Assembly: GCA_947057505.1 (NCBI GenBank)
Contig: CAMSEM010000071.1
Span: 1-6,375 of the forward strand
Source: an uncultured Clostridium sp.
GTDB taxonomy: Bacteria; Bacillota; Clostridia; TANB77; CAG-508
Length of the DNA: 6,375 nucleotides
Reading direction: 5' to 3'
Numbering within the stretch: position 1 is the stretch's first letter; every line of letters begins with the position of its first letter. Below, piece by piece: positions 1 to 6,339 of the stretch. Below the pieces are notes generated by a model. It saw only the letters and a list, made by a program, of their open reading frames with translations. It was not told the DNA's origin and did no database searches. Position numbers and translations under genes: made by a program.

Positions 1-114
1 TGGTTCAGTTCAAAATGTCTACATTAATTTTTTTTGAAATTAGATATTGGAGAAACATAGATAATACAATGCAATGTGAGATATAAAAGCATAAAAGGAT
101 GTTACAAAATCGTG
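1..114. other. AT-rich non-coding flank, nothing recognised
   Basis: I see no supported gene, RNA or mobile-element end in this stretch. A reverse-strand open frame covers part of it, but it is low-complexity, rich in Leu, Cys and Phe, has no ribosome binding site and runs through the promoter that follows. It is probably intergenic sequence upstream of the prepilin-like pseudogene. Confidence 0.5.
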
Positions 115-143
115 TTGACAAATAAAAACAAGCAACATATACT
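115..143 (+). promoter_or_regulatory. Sigma-A-type promoter upstream of the prepilin/lectin pseudogene
   Basis: A perfect -35 box TTGACA (115-120) is separated by exactly 17 nt from a near-consensus -10 box TATACT (138-143). Transcription would begin near 150, leaving a 5' leader of about 125 to 170 nt depending on which ATG is used. A weaker alternative lies closer to the gene: TTGTAA (217-222), 18-nt spacer, TATAAT (241-246). The intact promoter contrasts with the decayed gene it appears to serve. Confidence 0.7.
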
Positions 144-303
144 ACGCATAGTAGCAACAAACATAGCGATACTTCAAAATTATGTAAGTATAATACCACA
201 TAATAAAAGCATTTCGTTGTAAAGTACTATTCACAAAATATATAATAAGAAACGAAAAAAGAATAAAATGCATTTAAATGAAGCAAAATAAACCTAAGAG
301 AAA

Positions 304-320
304 AAGGAGAAGAAACGATG
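304..320 (+). promoter_or_regulatory. Shine-Dalgarno and ATG of the probable original start, now out of frame
   Basis: AAGGAG (304-309) sits 8 nt before ATG 318-320, an ideal arrangement, whereas ATG 278 has no recognisable ribosome binding site. From 318 the reading is Met-Lys-Lys-Ser-stop (TAG 330-332). One more A in the A7 run at 321-327 would give Met-Lys-Lys-Lys and join the prepilin frame, matching the short basic leaders usual for such proteins. So the gene probably began here and lost one A, or the run is phase-variable. Confidence 0.5.
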
Positions 321-1570
321 AAAAAAAGTTAGTAGAATCAAAAAAGAAAAGGATAAAAGAGCATTATCATAGTGGTATTACACTAATTGCCCTAGTGGTC
401 ACTATTGTAGTGCTTTTAATCTTAGCAGGAGTAAGTATTACCGTGCTATTTGGAGATAGTGGAATTATCACAATGGCGCAAAAAGCAGCAGATGAAACCA
501 ATAAAGCAGCAGAAAAAGACCAAGCAGACTTAGATGAGTTAAATAAATATTTAACAAGTGGAAATTAGGGAGGCAGCACAAAACCAATAGACCCAGAAAA
601 TCCAGATATATCACCAATAATTAAATATGATCCCAATAATCCAACAAAAGGAGAAAAAGTATCAGCACAAGAAAATGGAAAAACAAATGTAGAGTGGAAA
701 AAAACAGTAGATGGAAAAGAGATTATTGCAAAAATTCCAGTAGGATTTTGTGTAGTAAAAGATATAAAAGATGCAGAAGGAAATATAACAGATGAAAATA
801 ATATTACAAATGGATTAGTCATATCAGATGTAGCAAATGATGACTTAGATAATACCGCTGAAGGAAATCAATTTGTTTGGATACCAGTAGAAGTTGATAG
901 TGATGGAAACACTCCTAACTTTAGAAGAATAGAAGGATTTTTTGATGATGTACGTGACCAAATGCTTCTAGATTGTGAAGAAGCAGGAAAAGAAGGTATT
1001 ACAACTACTGAAAGTATAGCAATGTATCAAAGCGTAGCTGATAATGGAGGCTTTTATATAGCAAGATTTGAGGTAGAAGTAGTAGGTAAGAATGAACCAA
1101 TAACAAGCAAAGCAAATGCACCAGGTTTAGATGAGACAGAGAAGTTAGTATCAAAAAAAGGCGTATCGCCATGGAATTATATTCCTTGAAGTATATCAGC
1201 AGAAAATGGAAATGATGGCTTACCTGGAAAAGATAGCGAAAATAGAGCAGTAAAAATAGCAAAAAGTATGTATACTAAAAGTGCTAATTGTGGAGTAACC
1301 TCAACCTTATGTTATGGAGTACAATGGGATGCAGTGATGCAGTAATATATCAATGTTCCAGCAGAAGGAGAAGAAGAGCCAGTTCCAGCTAATAGTGTAG
1401 TAAGAAATGGAGAAGGAAAAGGAAATTATAAACCTACTTCTAAAAGTGCTGAATTAAAAGTAACAGGTTCTAATCCAGCTTATCAGCAAAACCATATCTA
1501 TGACCTAGCTGGAAATGTATATGAGTAGACTATGGAAGCCTATGACACTAGCCGTGTGAATAGAGGTGGC

Positions 1571-1675
1571 TATTGCTTCGGTAGAGGTTCTATCGCTCCA
1601 GCTTCGAGTCGATATAGCAGTAGTCCAGACGACGACGGCCACGACTACATTGGGTTTAGGACCGCTTTGTACGTC
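1571..1675 (+). other. Probable DGR variable region (VR) with initiation-of-mutagenic-homing-like 3' end
   Basis: The last codons of the lectin-like domain form a block of about 50% GC (roughly 61 of 120 bases over 1561-1680) in a genome near 30%. From 1571 to 1648 most codons end in C or T and can be derived from AAC or AAT by changing only adenines: TAT TGC TTC GGT, later TAT AGC AGT AGT, then GAC GAC GAC GGC CAC GAC TAC. Conserved-looking codons (CCA, GCT TCG, CGA) separate them. Known DGRs mutate adenines copied from a template repeat and place the variable residues in a C-terminal C-type-lectin fold just before an invariant 3' end; here that end would be IGFRTALYV (1649-1675). No template repeat or reverse transcriptase is visible in the window. 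Confidence 0.58.
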
Positions 1676-1680
1676 TAGTA

Positions 1681-1715
1681 AAATTTGCAAGTGCCTCGAA
1701 GGCATGAACAAATTT
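1681..1715 (+). repeat. Hairpin/cruciform immediately after the VR
   Basis: The outer stem AAATTTG (1681-1687) pairs with CAAATTT (1709-1715), and an inner stem TGCCT (1692-1696) pairs with AGGCA (1700-1704) around a CGA loop. A 4-by-4 internal loop separates the two stems. It begins 3 nt after the terminal TAG. Inverted repeats at this position, just 3' of the VR, are known from DGR targets such as Bordetella phage BPP-1, where they promote retrohoming. There is no U-tract, so it is not the terminator, which follows separately. Confidence 0.5.
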
Positions 1716-1749
1716 CAGAGATTAGCAGATTTGTAAATTGTATAATAAA

Positions 1750-1800
1750 ACTAGTCAAAAGTTCTCAAGTAAAATTGAGCAAATTTGACTAGTCTTTTCT
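1750..1800 (+). terminator. Rho-independent terminator of the pseudogene transcript
   Basis: ACTAGTCAAA (1750-1759) pairs perfectly with TTTGACTAGT (1784-1793). An inner CTCAA/TTGAG pair (1764-1768 with 1775-1779) extends the structure, and CTTTTCTTTC follows. This isolates the left gene from the promoter and genes on the right. Confidence 0.8.
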
Positions 1801-1832
1801 TTCACATTTTTATATAAATTCACAAAAAACTA

Positions 1833-1862
1833 TTGACAAACACAAAACAAAAGTTTTATAAT
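1833..1862 (+). promoter_or_regulatory. Consensus sigma-A promoter upstream of the coiled-coil gene
   Basis: TTGACA (1833-1838) and TATAAT (1857-1862) are both perfect hexamers with an 18-nt spacer. Transcription would start near 1869, giving a leader of about 170 nt before ATG 2042. It lies directly after the preceding terminator, so the small gene is its own transcription unit. Confidence 0.75.
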
Positions 1863-1868
1863 AATAAC

Positions 1869-2041
1869 ACTTTAAATTCAAATTAATTTTAGGAAAATCA
1901 TTTTAAATTTTTTCGGCAAATATCTCAAAATATTTTATTCAAAAAATCATTTTACGTTATGGAGGTGAAAATTCACTATTAATTTTTGGGAAAACCACTA
2001 CAAAAAAGTAAAAAAAATTAAAAGAAAGAAGGAATTTAATT
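1869..2041 (+). promoter_or_regulatory. Long A/T-rich leader with an orphan Shine-Dalgarno sequence
   Basis: The leader is unusually long for a 77-codon gene. It contains a 12-nt direct repeat (AAAATCATTTTA at 1894-1905 and 1943-1954) and a strong GGAGGTG (1961-1967) with no ATG at a normal distance downstream. Reading from ATT 1978, 10 nt after it, gives a 24-codon basic peptide (starting INFWENHYKK, ending at TGA 2050-2052) that overlaps the next gene by 11 nt. An alternative, ATG 1959, yields only seven codons. No known riboswitch class is recognised. Whether the leader encodes a peptide is uncertain. Confidence 0.35.
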
Positions 2042-2275
2042 ATGGAAAATGAGAATTTAGAAGAAGATAGAAAAGAGATAAAAGAGCTACTAAATATAAT
2101 AAAAAGCGAGCAAACCAAAATAGGAAATAATATAGAAAAATATCACAAAGTAAATATGAAAAAATTTGATATGTTACGCACTTATGATGAAATTTGTGAT
2201 ATGACAAACCAAATATTTGAAAGAAGAATCAGTAATATAGAAGAAATACTAAAAGAATTAATTAGAAGTAAGTAA
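2042..2275 (+). CDS. Small charged helical (coiled-coil) protein, function unknown
   Basis: I do not recognise this 77-residue protein. It is almost entirely predicted helix, rich in Glu, Lys, Asn and Ile, with heptad-like hydrophobic spacing (for example IKELLNIIKSEQ and IEEILKELI). It has no signal peptide, membrane segment or metal-binding motif, so it is probably a cytosolic oligomerising or partner-binding protein. The start is supported by AAGGAA (2029-2034) 7 nt upstream of the ATG. It ends in TAA and is bracketed by its own promoter and terminator. Its size and helical character loosely recall small DGR accessory proteins (Avd), but it is shorter, I see no shared motif, and no reverse transcriptase is adjacent, so I do not make that assignment. 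Confidence 0.75.
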   Translation: MENENLEEDRKEIKELLNIIKSEQTKIGNNIEKYHKVNMKKFDMLRTYDEICDMTNQIFERRISNIEEILKELIRSK

Positions 2276-2281
2276 TTGTGT

Positions 2282-2338
2282 AAATTGCCTAAAATACAAA
2301 TTGCCTAAAAGTGTAATTTTCATTTTTAGGCAATTTTT
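2282..2338 (+). terminator. Rho-independent terminator with duplicated left arm
   Basis: A 13-nt sequence AAATTGCCTAAAA occurs twice in direct orientation (2282-2294 and 2298-2310). Its exact reverse complement TTTTAGGCAATTT occurs once (2324-2336), running into a T-tract (2334-2338). The near arm gives a 13-bp stem with a 13-nt loop, and the far arm could form the same stem with a 29-nt loop. It ends the transcript of the coiled-coil gene 6 nt after its stop codon. Confidence 0.75.
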
Positions 2339-2389
2339 ATCAATAAATGAATCTAAAAATTGAAGGCAACAAAAATTACTCAGGGGCTA

Positions 2390-2418
2390 TTGAAAAAAAT
2401 TAACAACTATGATATAAC
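2390..2418 (+). promoter_or_regulatory. Promoter of rlmN
   Basis: TTGAAA (2390-2395) and TATAAC (2413-2418) each match the sigma-A consensus at five of six positions, with the ideal 17-nt spacer. A start near 2425 leaves a leader of about 20 nt containing GGGAGA (2429-2434), which fits initiation at ATG 2447. It probably also drives the downstream phosphatase and kinase genes, as no clear promoter is seen between them. Confidence 0.55.
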
Positions 2419-2446
2419 TAAGAAAATTGGGAGAAAAAACAAAAAA

Positions 2447-3472
2447 ATGAAGAATATAAAAAACTATACATTAGAAGAATTAAAGCAAGAGCTTATTTCC
2501 CTAGGAGAAAAACCATATCGAGCAGAGCAAATTTTTACATGGCTTTATAAAGAAAAAGTAAAAAGCATAGATGATATGACAAACCTTTCCTTAGAATTAA
2601 GGGAAAAACTAAAACAAAATTATACTATGTGTAATTATGAAATATTAAAAAAGCAAGAATCTAACGATGGCACTATTAAATATTTATTTGATGTATTAGA
2701 TGGCAACGCAATAGAAACTGTTCTAATGCAATACCATCATGGAAAAACAATCTGTGTATCTTCTCAAATTGGGTGTAAAATGGGGTGCAAATTTTGTGCC
2801 TCTACAGGAATTGCATTTGTACGCAGTTTAACCAGTGGAGAAATTGTGGAACAGCTAATTGCCGTAGAGCAAGACATAGGTGATACCATTTCTAATATTG
2901 TATTTATGGGAATAGGAGAACCATTTGATAACTACGAAAATGTGATGCATGCTATTAAAATTTTAAATCATCCAAAGGGCTTAAATATTGGGGCAAGGCA
3001 TATTAGTGTTTCAACATCAGGAGTAGTGCCAAGAATTTATGATTTTGCAAACGAGCCATTTCAATGTACATTATCTATTTCACTACATGCAACCAATAAC
3101 GAAAAAAGAAGCCAAATGATGCCAGTAAATAATGCTTACCCAATAGAAGAACTAATAAAAGCTTGCAAACACTACATTGCAAAAACAAATAAAAGAATTT
3201 CATTTGAATATGCTTTAGCAAAAGATAATAATGATAACCTAGAAGATGCAAAAGCATTGGTGTATTTGCTAAAAGGAATGATTTGCCATGTAAATTTAAT
3301 ACCAATTAACAAAATAGAAAATGGCAAATTTGTAAAAAGTAGCAATAAAAATATTATAAAATTTCGTGACTATCTAAATGATCATGGAATTGTAGCAACC
3401 ATTCGTAGAGAGCTTGGAAGCGACATTGATGCTGCATGTGGACAATTAAGAAGAAAAAACTTAAAAACATAA
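2447..3472 (+). CDS. rlmN: Dual-specificity 23S rRNA (A2503) / tRNA (A37) C2-methyltransferase RlmN
   Basis: This cytosolic radical-SAM enzyme methylates C2 of A2503 in the peptidyl-transferase centre of 23S rRNA and of A37 in some tRNAs, tuning translational fidelity. From ATG 2447 it has 341 residues, the usual size. The N-terminal RNA-binding part (NYTLEELKQELISLGEKPYRAEQIFTWLY) is followed by the CX3CX2C iron-sulphur motif CKMGCKFC (Cys110, 114, 117), the GIGEP SAM-binding motif and the C-terminal AACGQLR. The two further cysteines needed for the methyl-transfer mechanism are present: Cys103 (in CVSSQIGC) and Cys331 (in AACGQL). The frame opens further upstream with TTG 2360, but that would place the promoter inside the gene and add 29 residues absent from the family, so 2447 is preferred. 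Cfr-type resistance methyltransferases are related, but the overall sequence and the neighbourhood indicate RlmN. Confidence 0.93.
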   Translation: MKNIKNYTLEELKQELISLGEKPYRAEQIFTWLYKEKVKSIDDMTNLSLELREKLKQNYTMCNYEILKKQESNDGTIKYLFDVLDGNAIETVLMQYHHGKTICVSSQIGCKMGCKFCASTGIAFVRSLTSGEIVEQLIAVEQDIGDTISNIVFMGIGEPFDNYENVMHAIKILNHPKGLNIGARHISVSTSGVVPRIYDFANEPFQCTLSISLHATNNEKRSQMMPVNNAYPIEELIKACKHYIAKTNKRISFEYALAKDNNDNLEDAKALVYLLKGMICHVNLIPINKIENGKFVKSSNKNIIKFRDYLNDHGIVATIRRELGSDIDAACGQLRRKNLKT

Positions 3473-3540
3473 CAAAGTAGTTAATAGCTGAATAAAGTAT
3501 TATTTTAAATAGAGAAAAAATACACAAAAAATATAAAAAT

Positions 3541-3546
3541 AGGAGG
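3541..3546 (+). promoter_or_regulatory. Ribosome binding site fixing the phosphatase start
   Basis: A perfect AGGAGG lies 7 nt before ATG 3554. It shows that translation begins there, upstream of the frameshift, and not at the internal ATG 3660, which has no Shine-Dalgarno sequence and would lack the first conserved PP2C motif. Confidence 0.85.
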
Positions 3547-3553
3547 AAACTAA

Positions 3554-4280
3554 ATGAGAGGTTTTGCTAAAACCGATGTTGGCAAAGCAAGAGAAATGAA
3601 CCAAGATTATTATTATATATCTAAGCCAGAAGATAATTTACAAATTTATATTTTAGCAGATGGTATGGGGCGGATATAGTGGTGGAGAAGTAGCAAGTAG
3701 GCTTGCAATAGAATCTGCCAAGAACTATTTAGAAAATAATTTTAATCAAATAGAACATGAAAAAGAAGCAATTTTAAAATTAATAGATGATACCATAAAA
3801 TATGCTAACATGGTAGTCCATGAAAAATCAAAAACATCAAGTGATTTAAAAGAAATGGGTACTACTTTAGATATTTGTTTCATATATAATAATAAAGTAT
3901 ATATAGGACATGTTGGAGACAGTAGGATTTATCGTATTAGAGGAGATGTAATACGAAAGCTTACTAAAGACCACAGTTATGTACAACAATTAGTGGAAGA
4001 TGGAAAAATCACAAGAGAAGAAGCAAATCATCATCCTAAAAAGAATATGCTTTTAAAAGCTTTAGGGTGTACTGCGGATGTGGAACCAGACCTTAGAGCT
4101 AGAAATTTAGAAAAGCAAGACATTTTATTGATGTGCTCAGATGGCTTAACCAATATGGTAGAAGAAGAAGCTATTTGCCAAGTAGTAAAGGAAAATGCAC
4201 AAACAGCACCAGAAAAATTGGTAGAACTTGCTAATAAAGCTGGTGGTTATGATAATATTACAGTTATTACAATATTATAA
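3554..4280 (+). pseudogene. prpC: PP2C-family Ser/Thr phosphatase (PrpC/Stp), frameshifted at the DGMGG motif
   Basis: PP2C phosphatases remove phosphate from Ser/Thr of proteins, including the partner PASTA kinase, using two metal ions held by aspartates. The N-terminal part (3554-3668) has TDVGKAREMNQD and ILADGM; the remainder, in the next frame, has GGYSGGEVAS, MGTTL, YIGHVGDSR, LLMCSDGL and GGYDNITV. Removing one G from the GGGG run at 3667-3670 restores a continuous 241-residue protein, the normal family length, with Asp36, Asp196 and Asp233 in the expected metal-binding motifs. As sequenced, translation stops at TAG 3677-3679 after 41 residues. No other lesion is visible, so this may be a sequencing error, a recent mutation, or a +1 frameshift site. 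It sits 81 nt after rlmN and 60 nt before the kinase, the usual Firmicutes arrangement. Confidence 0.88.
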
Positions 4281-4286
4281 GGGGAA

Positions 4287-4308
4287 GTTTGAAAACATGT
4301 TTTCAAAC
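4287..4308. repeat. Perfect 22-bp palindrome in the phosphatase-kinase gap
   Basis: GTTTGAAAACA (4287-4297) is followed at once by its exact reverse complement (4298-4308). A small hairpin AGGC-AAAA-GCCT (4310-4321) follows, just before the kinase ribosome binding site. There is no T-tract, so it is not a terminator. It could be an operator for a dimeric regulator, or an RNA structure influencing stability or kinase translation. Which of these it is cannot be told from sequence. Confidence 0.55.
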
Positions 4309-4340
4309 AAGGCAAAAGCCTAAAGAAAGGAAAGAAAACT

Positions 4341-6314
4341 ATGAATTTAGTAGGAAGAGTAATTGGAAATCGATATGAAATCCTAGAAAAAATTGGAGAA
4401 GGTGGAATGGCAACTGTATATAAAGCCAGATGTAACATTCTAAAAAGATATGTAGCAGTAAAAGTATTAAGAGATGAATTTACTACAGATGATGAGTTTA
4501 TAAAAAGGTTTAACACAGAGGCACAATCAGCAGCCAGCCTTACACATCCTAATATTGTATCAATTTATGATGTAGGGCATGAAGAAAATGTTTACTATAT
4601 TGTAATGGAGTTAGTACAAGGTAAAACATTAAAAGAAATTATTAATGAAGATGGTGTGCTTCCATGGAAATGGTCTATGAATATTGCTATTCAAGTAGCA
4701 TCTGCATTAGAAATGGCCCATAAAAACAATATTGTGCATAGAGATATTAAGCCACATAACATTATTATTACAGAAGATGGTATTGCAAAAGTAACAGATT
4801 TTGGTATTGCAAAAGCAGTTTCCAATTCTACCATTACCGCTTTTGGAACAACAATTGGTTCTGTACATTATTTTTCACCAGAACATGCACGCGGTGGTTA
4901 TACAGATGCAAAATCAGACATTTATTCTTTAGGGGTAGTTATGTATGAAATGCTAACAGGAAGAGTTCCATTTGATGCAGATACTCCAGTATCTATTGCT
5001 TTAAAACATATGCAAGAAAGACCAGTAGAACCAATTAAGCTAAATCCATCTATTCCATATGCAGTAAATAAAATTATTATGAAAGCAATGGAAAAAGAAA
5101 TTAGTTTACGCTATCAAAATGCAACAGAAATGTTAAAAGATTTAAGCTTAGCACTAAAAGACCCAGAAGGTAGTTTTGTAACTAATAATGCACAAAACAT
5201 GCAATATACACAAAGAATACCAAGCCTAGGGGAAGAAATAGAAAAAGAGAATAGAGAGGAAAAGAATAAAAAAGGAAAATTAGCAACCTATTTTGCAAAA
5301 CATCCAACAGCTAAAAAGGTTTGGATTAGTGTTTTAGTATTATTCCTTATTATTGTTATTCCAGTTGCAGGTTTCTTTGGTACACAAGCACTTTTAAGTG
5401 CAGGTCAACCTAAAAATATAGAATTACCAAACTTTGTAGGAAAAGAATTGCAAGAAGTAAAAGAAGAGGCAAACAGACAGAAATTAACTCTAGAAGTAGC
5501 AGAAAGCTACAGTGAAGAAGTAGAAGAAGGTAAAATTATTTCACAAGAGCCACCATTTATTGAAGGATACCAAGTAAAAGAAAATTCTATTGTAAAAGTA
5601 GTTGTTAGTAAAGGGATAGAAATGGTAACGATGAAAAAAGTAGTAGGAATGACTTATGAAGAAGCAGAAACAATCATAAAAGATGAGCTAAAATTAGAAA
5701 TTGAAAAAATAGAAGAAACCAGTAAAACTGTAGAAGAAGGAGTTATTATCAAACAAACACCAGAAGAAGGTTATGAACTAAAAGCTGGTGAAACTGTTAA
5801 AATATATGTAAGTAAAGGAACAGGTATTAAGCAAGTAGCAGTACCACATGTGATAGGCGAGTCTGAAGCAGATGCTAAAAAGAAATTAGCAGACTTAAAT
5901 GTAACTGTAGTTTATGAAGAAGATACTACAAAAGTAGACGGAAAAGTATTAAAACAAAGTATAGATGCAGGAACCACTGTAGATGAAAAAACTAAAATTA
6001 CTATTACAGTAAATAAGATAGAAGCAATCAAAACAGGAAGTATTAAATTAAATTTAAAATCAGTACTGGGAGAAAAAGCTGTTATTGAGAAAGACCCAGA
6101 AACAGGATTAGAAGTAAATCCAACTGTTAACTTAAGAATAGAAGTAAATGGAGATACTGTTTATAAGGATACCCCAAGAAAAGATACAACAAATGTTACA
6201 GCAACAGCTTCTGGAAAAGGAACTGTAACTGTTAAAATATTTGCAGATGATGTAAAAATTAAAGAAACACAATTTGACTTAACTGTAGAAGAACCAGTAC
6301 TTACCATAGACTAA
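4341..6314 (+). CDS. prkC: PASTA-repeat membrane Ser/Thr protein kinase (PknB/PrkC/Stk family)
   Basis: This 657-residue membrane kinase phosphorylates cytosolic proteins on Ser/Thr in response to peptidoglycan or lipid II sensed outside the cell, controlling wall synthesis, division and dormancy exit. The kinase domain (about 11-270) is complete: glycine loop IGEGGMATVY (18-27), Lys41, Glu60, catalytic HRDIKPHN (133-140), DFG (153-155), a Thr-rich activation loop (162-171, likely autophosphorylated) and SPE (179-181). A charged linker (296-326) leads to one membrane segment (about 327-349). Outside lie three PASTA-like repeats (about 358-424, 428-493, 497-558), the last ending in ITVNK. A further roughly 100-residue beta-rich tail (559-657) is not a PASTA repeat. 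The ATG is preceded by AAAGGAAAG (4326-4334). The adjacent PP2C gene encodes its expected antagonist. The usual next gene, rsgA, would lie beyond the window. Confidence 0.95.
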   Translation: MNLVGRVIGNRYEILEKIGEGGMATVYKARCNILKRYVAVKVLRDEFTTDDEFIKRFNTEAQSAASLTHPNIVSIYDVGHEENVYYIVMELVQGKTLKEIINEDGVLPWKWSMNIAIQVASALEMAHKNNIVHRDIKPHNIIITEDGIAKVTDFGIAKAVSNSTITAFGTTIGSVHYFSPEHARGGYTDAKSDIYSLGVVMYEMLTGRVPFDADTPVSIALKHMQERPVEPIKLNPSIPYAVNKIIMKAMEKEISLRYQNATEMLKDLSLALKDPEGSFVTNNAQNMQYTQRIPSLGEEIEKENREEKNKKGKLATYFAKHPTAKKVWISVLVLFLIIVIPVAGFFGTQALLSAGQPKNIELPNFVGKELQEVKEEANRQKLTLEVAESYSEEVEEGKIISQEPPFIEGYQVKENSIVKVVVSKGIEMVTMKKVVGMTYEEAETIIKDELKLEIEKIEETSKTVEEGVIIKQTPEEGYELKAGETVKIYVSKGTGIKQVAVPHVIGESEADAKKKLADLNVTVVYEEDTTKVDGKVLKQSIDAGTTVDEKTKITITVNKIEAIKTGSIKLNLKSVLGEKAVIEKDPETGLEVNPTVNLRIEVNGDTVYKDTPRKDTTNVTATASGKGTVTVKIFADDVKIKETQFDLTVEEPVLTID

Positions 6315-6339
6315 AACATTTAACAAAAATTGTTTGAAA

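Larger units (their letters stand above)
278..1678 (+). pseudogene. Decayed prepilin-like / C-type-lectin-fold surface protein, probable DGR target
   Basis: Read from ATG 278, one frame encodes a Lys/Arg-rich leader, a prepilin-like segment (G33 then ITLIALVVT and a hydrophobic stretch to about residue 57), an Asp/Lys/Asn-rich linker, and a C-type-lectin/FGE-sulfatase-like domain. Recognisable landmarks are FVWIPV, GGFYIARFE, YGVQWDAVMQ, DLAGNVYE and a C-terminal IGFRTALYV. Known prepilins carry Glu at +5 of the mature protein; this one has Ala, as I recall for many clostridial members of this family. The frame is interrupted by TAG 566, TGA 1187, TAA 1343 and TAG 1526 before its terminal TAG at 1676, with no frameshift between them. 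Intact, it would be about 450 residues, exported and surface-displayed (inference). Translation as sequenced would stop after 96 residues. The true start may be ATG 318 (see the RBS entry). All three stop codons occur internally and the neighbouring genes end in TAA, so recoding is unlikely and decay is the better reading. Confidence 0.72.

Noticed and set aside
5..199. Reverse-strand 64-aa open frame
   Set aside because: Low-complexity Leu/Cys/Phe-rich translation of A-rich DNA, with no ribosome binding site, overlapping a strong forward promoter.
962..1189. Forward 75-aa open frame as a separate gene
   Set aside because: It is in the same frame as the prepilin/lectin pseudogene, between two of its stops, and begins at an internal Met with no Shine-Dalgarno sequence.
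278..1678. Stop-codon recoding (for example TGA or TAG read as Trp)
   Set aside because: All three stop codons occur inside the frame, including TAA, which ends every neighbouring gene. No genetic code would read all three through while still terminating at those TAA codons.
1505..1711. Reverse-strand open frame across the VR
   Set aside because: It is antisense to the lectin-domain frame. It is open because the VR is GC-rich and has few stops, and it has no start signals or recognisable family.
1679..2041. DGR template repeat or reverse transcriptase next to the VR
   Set aside because: I found no second copy of the VR 3' end in the window and no reverse transcriptase motif such as YxDD in the coding sequences.
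2360..2446. TTG 2360 as the rlmN start
   Set aside because: It would add 29 residues not typical of the family, lies upstream of the likely promoter at 2390-2418 and has no ribosome binding site.
4287..4321. Terminator between phosphatase and kinase genes
   Set aside because: The palindrome is followed by A-rich sequence and the kinase ribosome binding site, with no T-tract.
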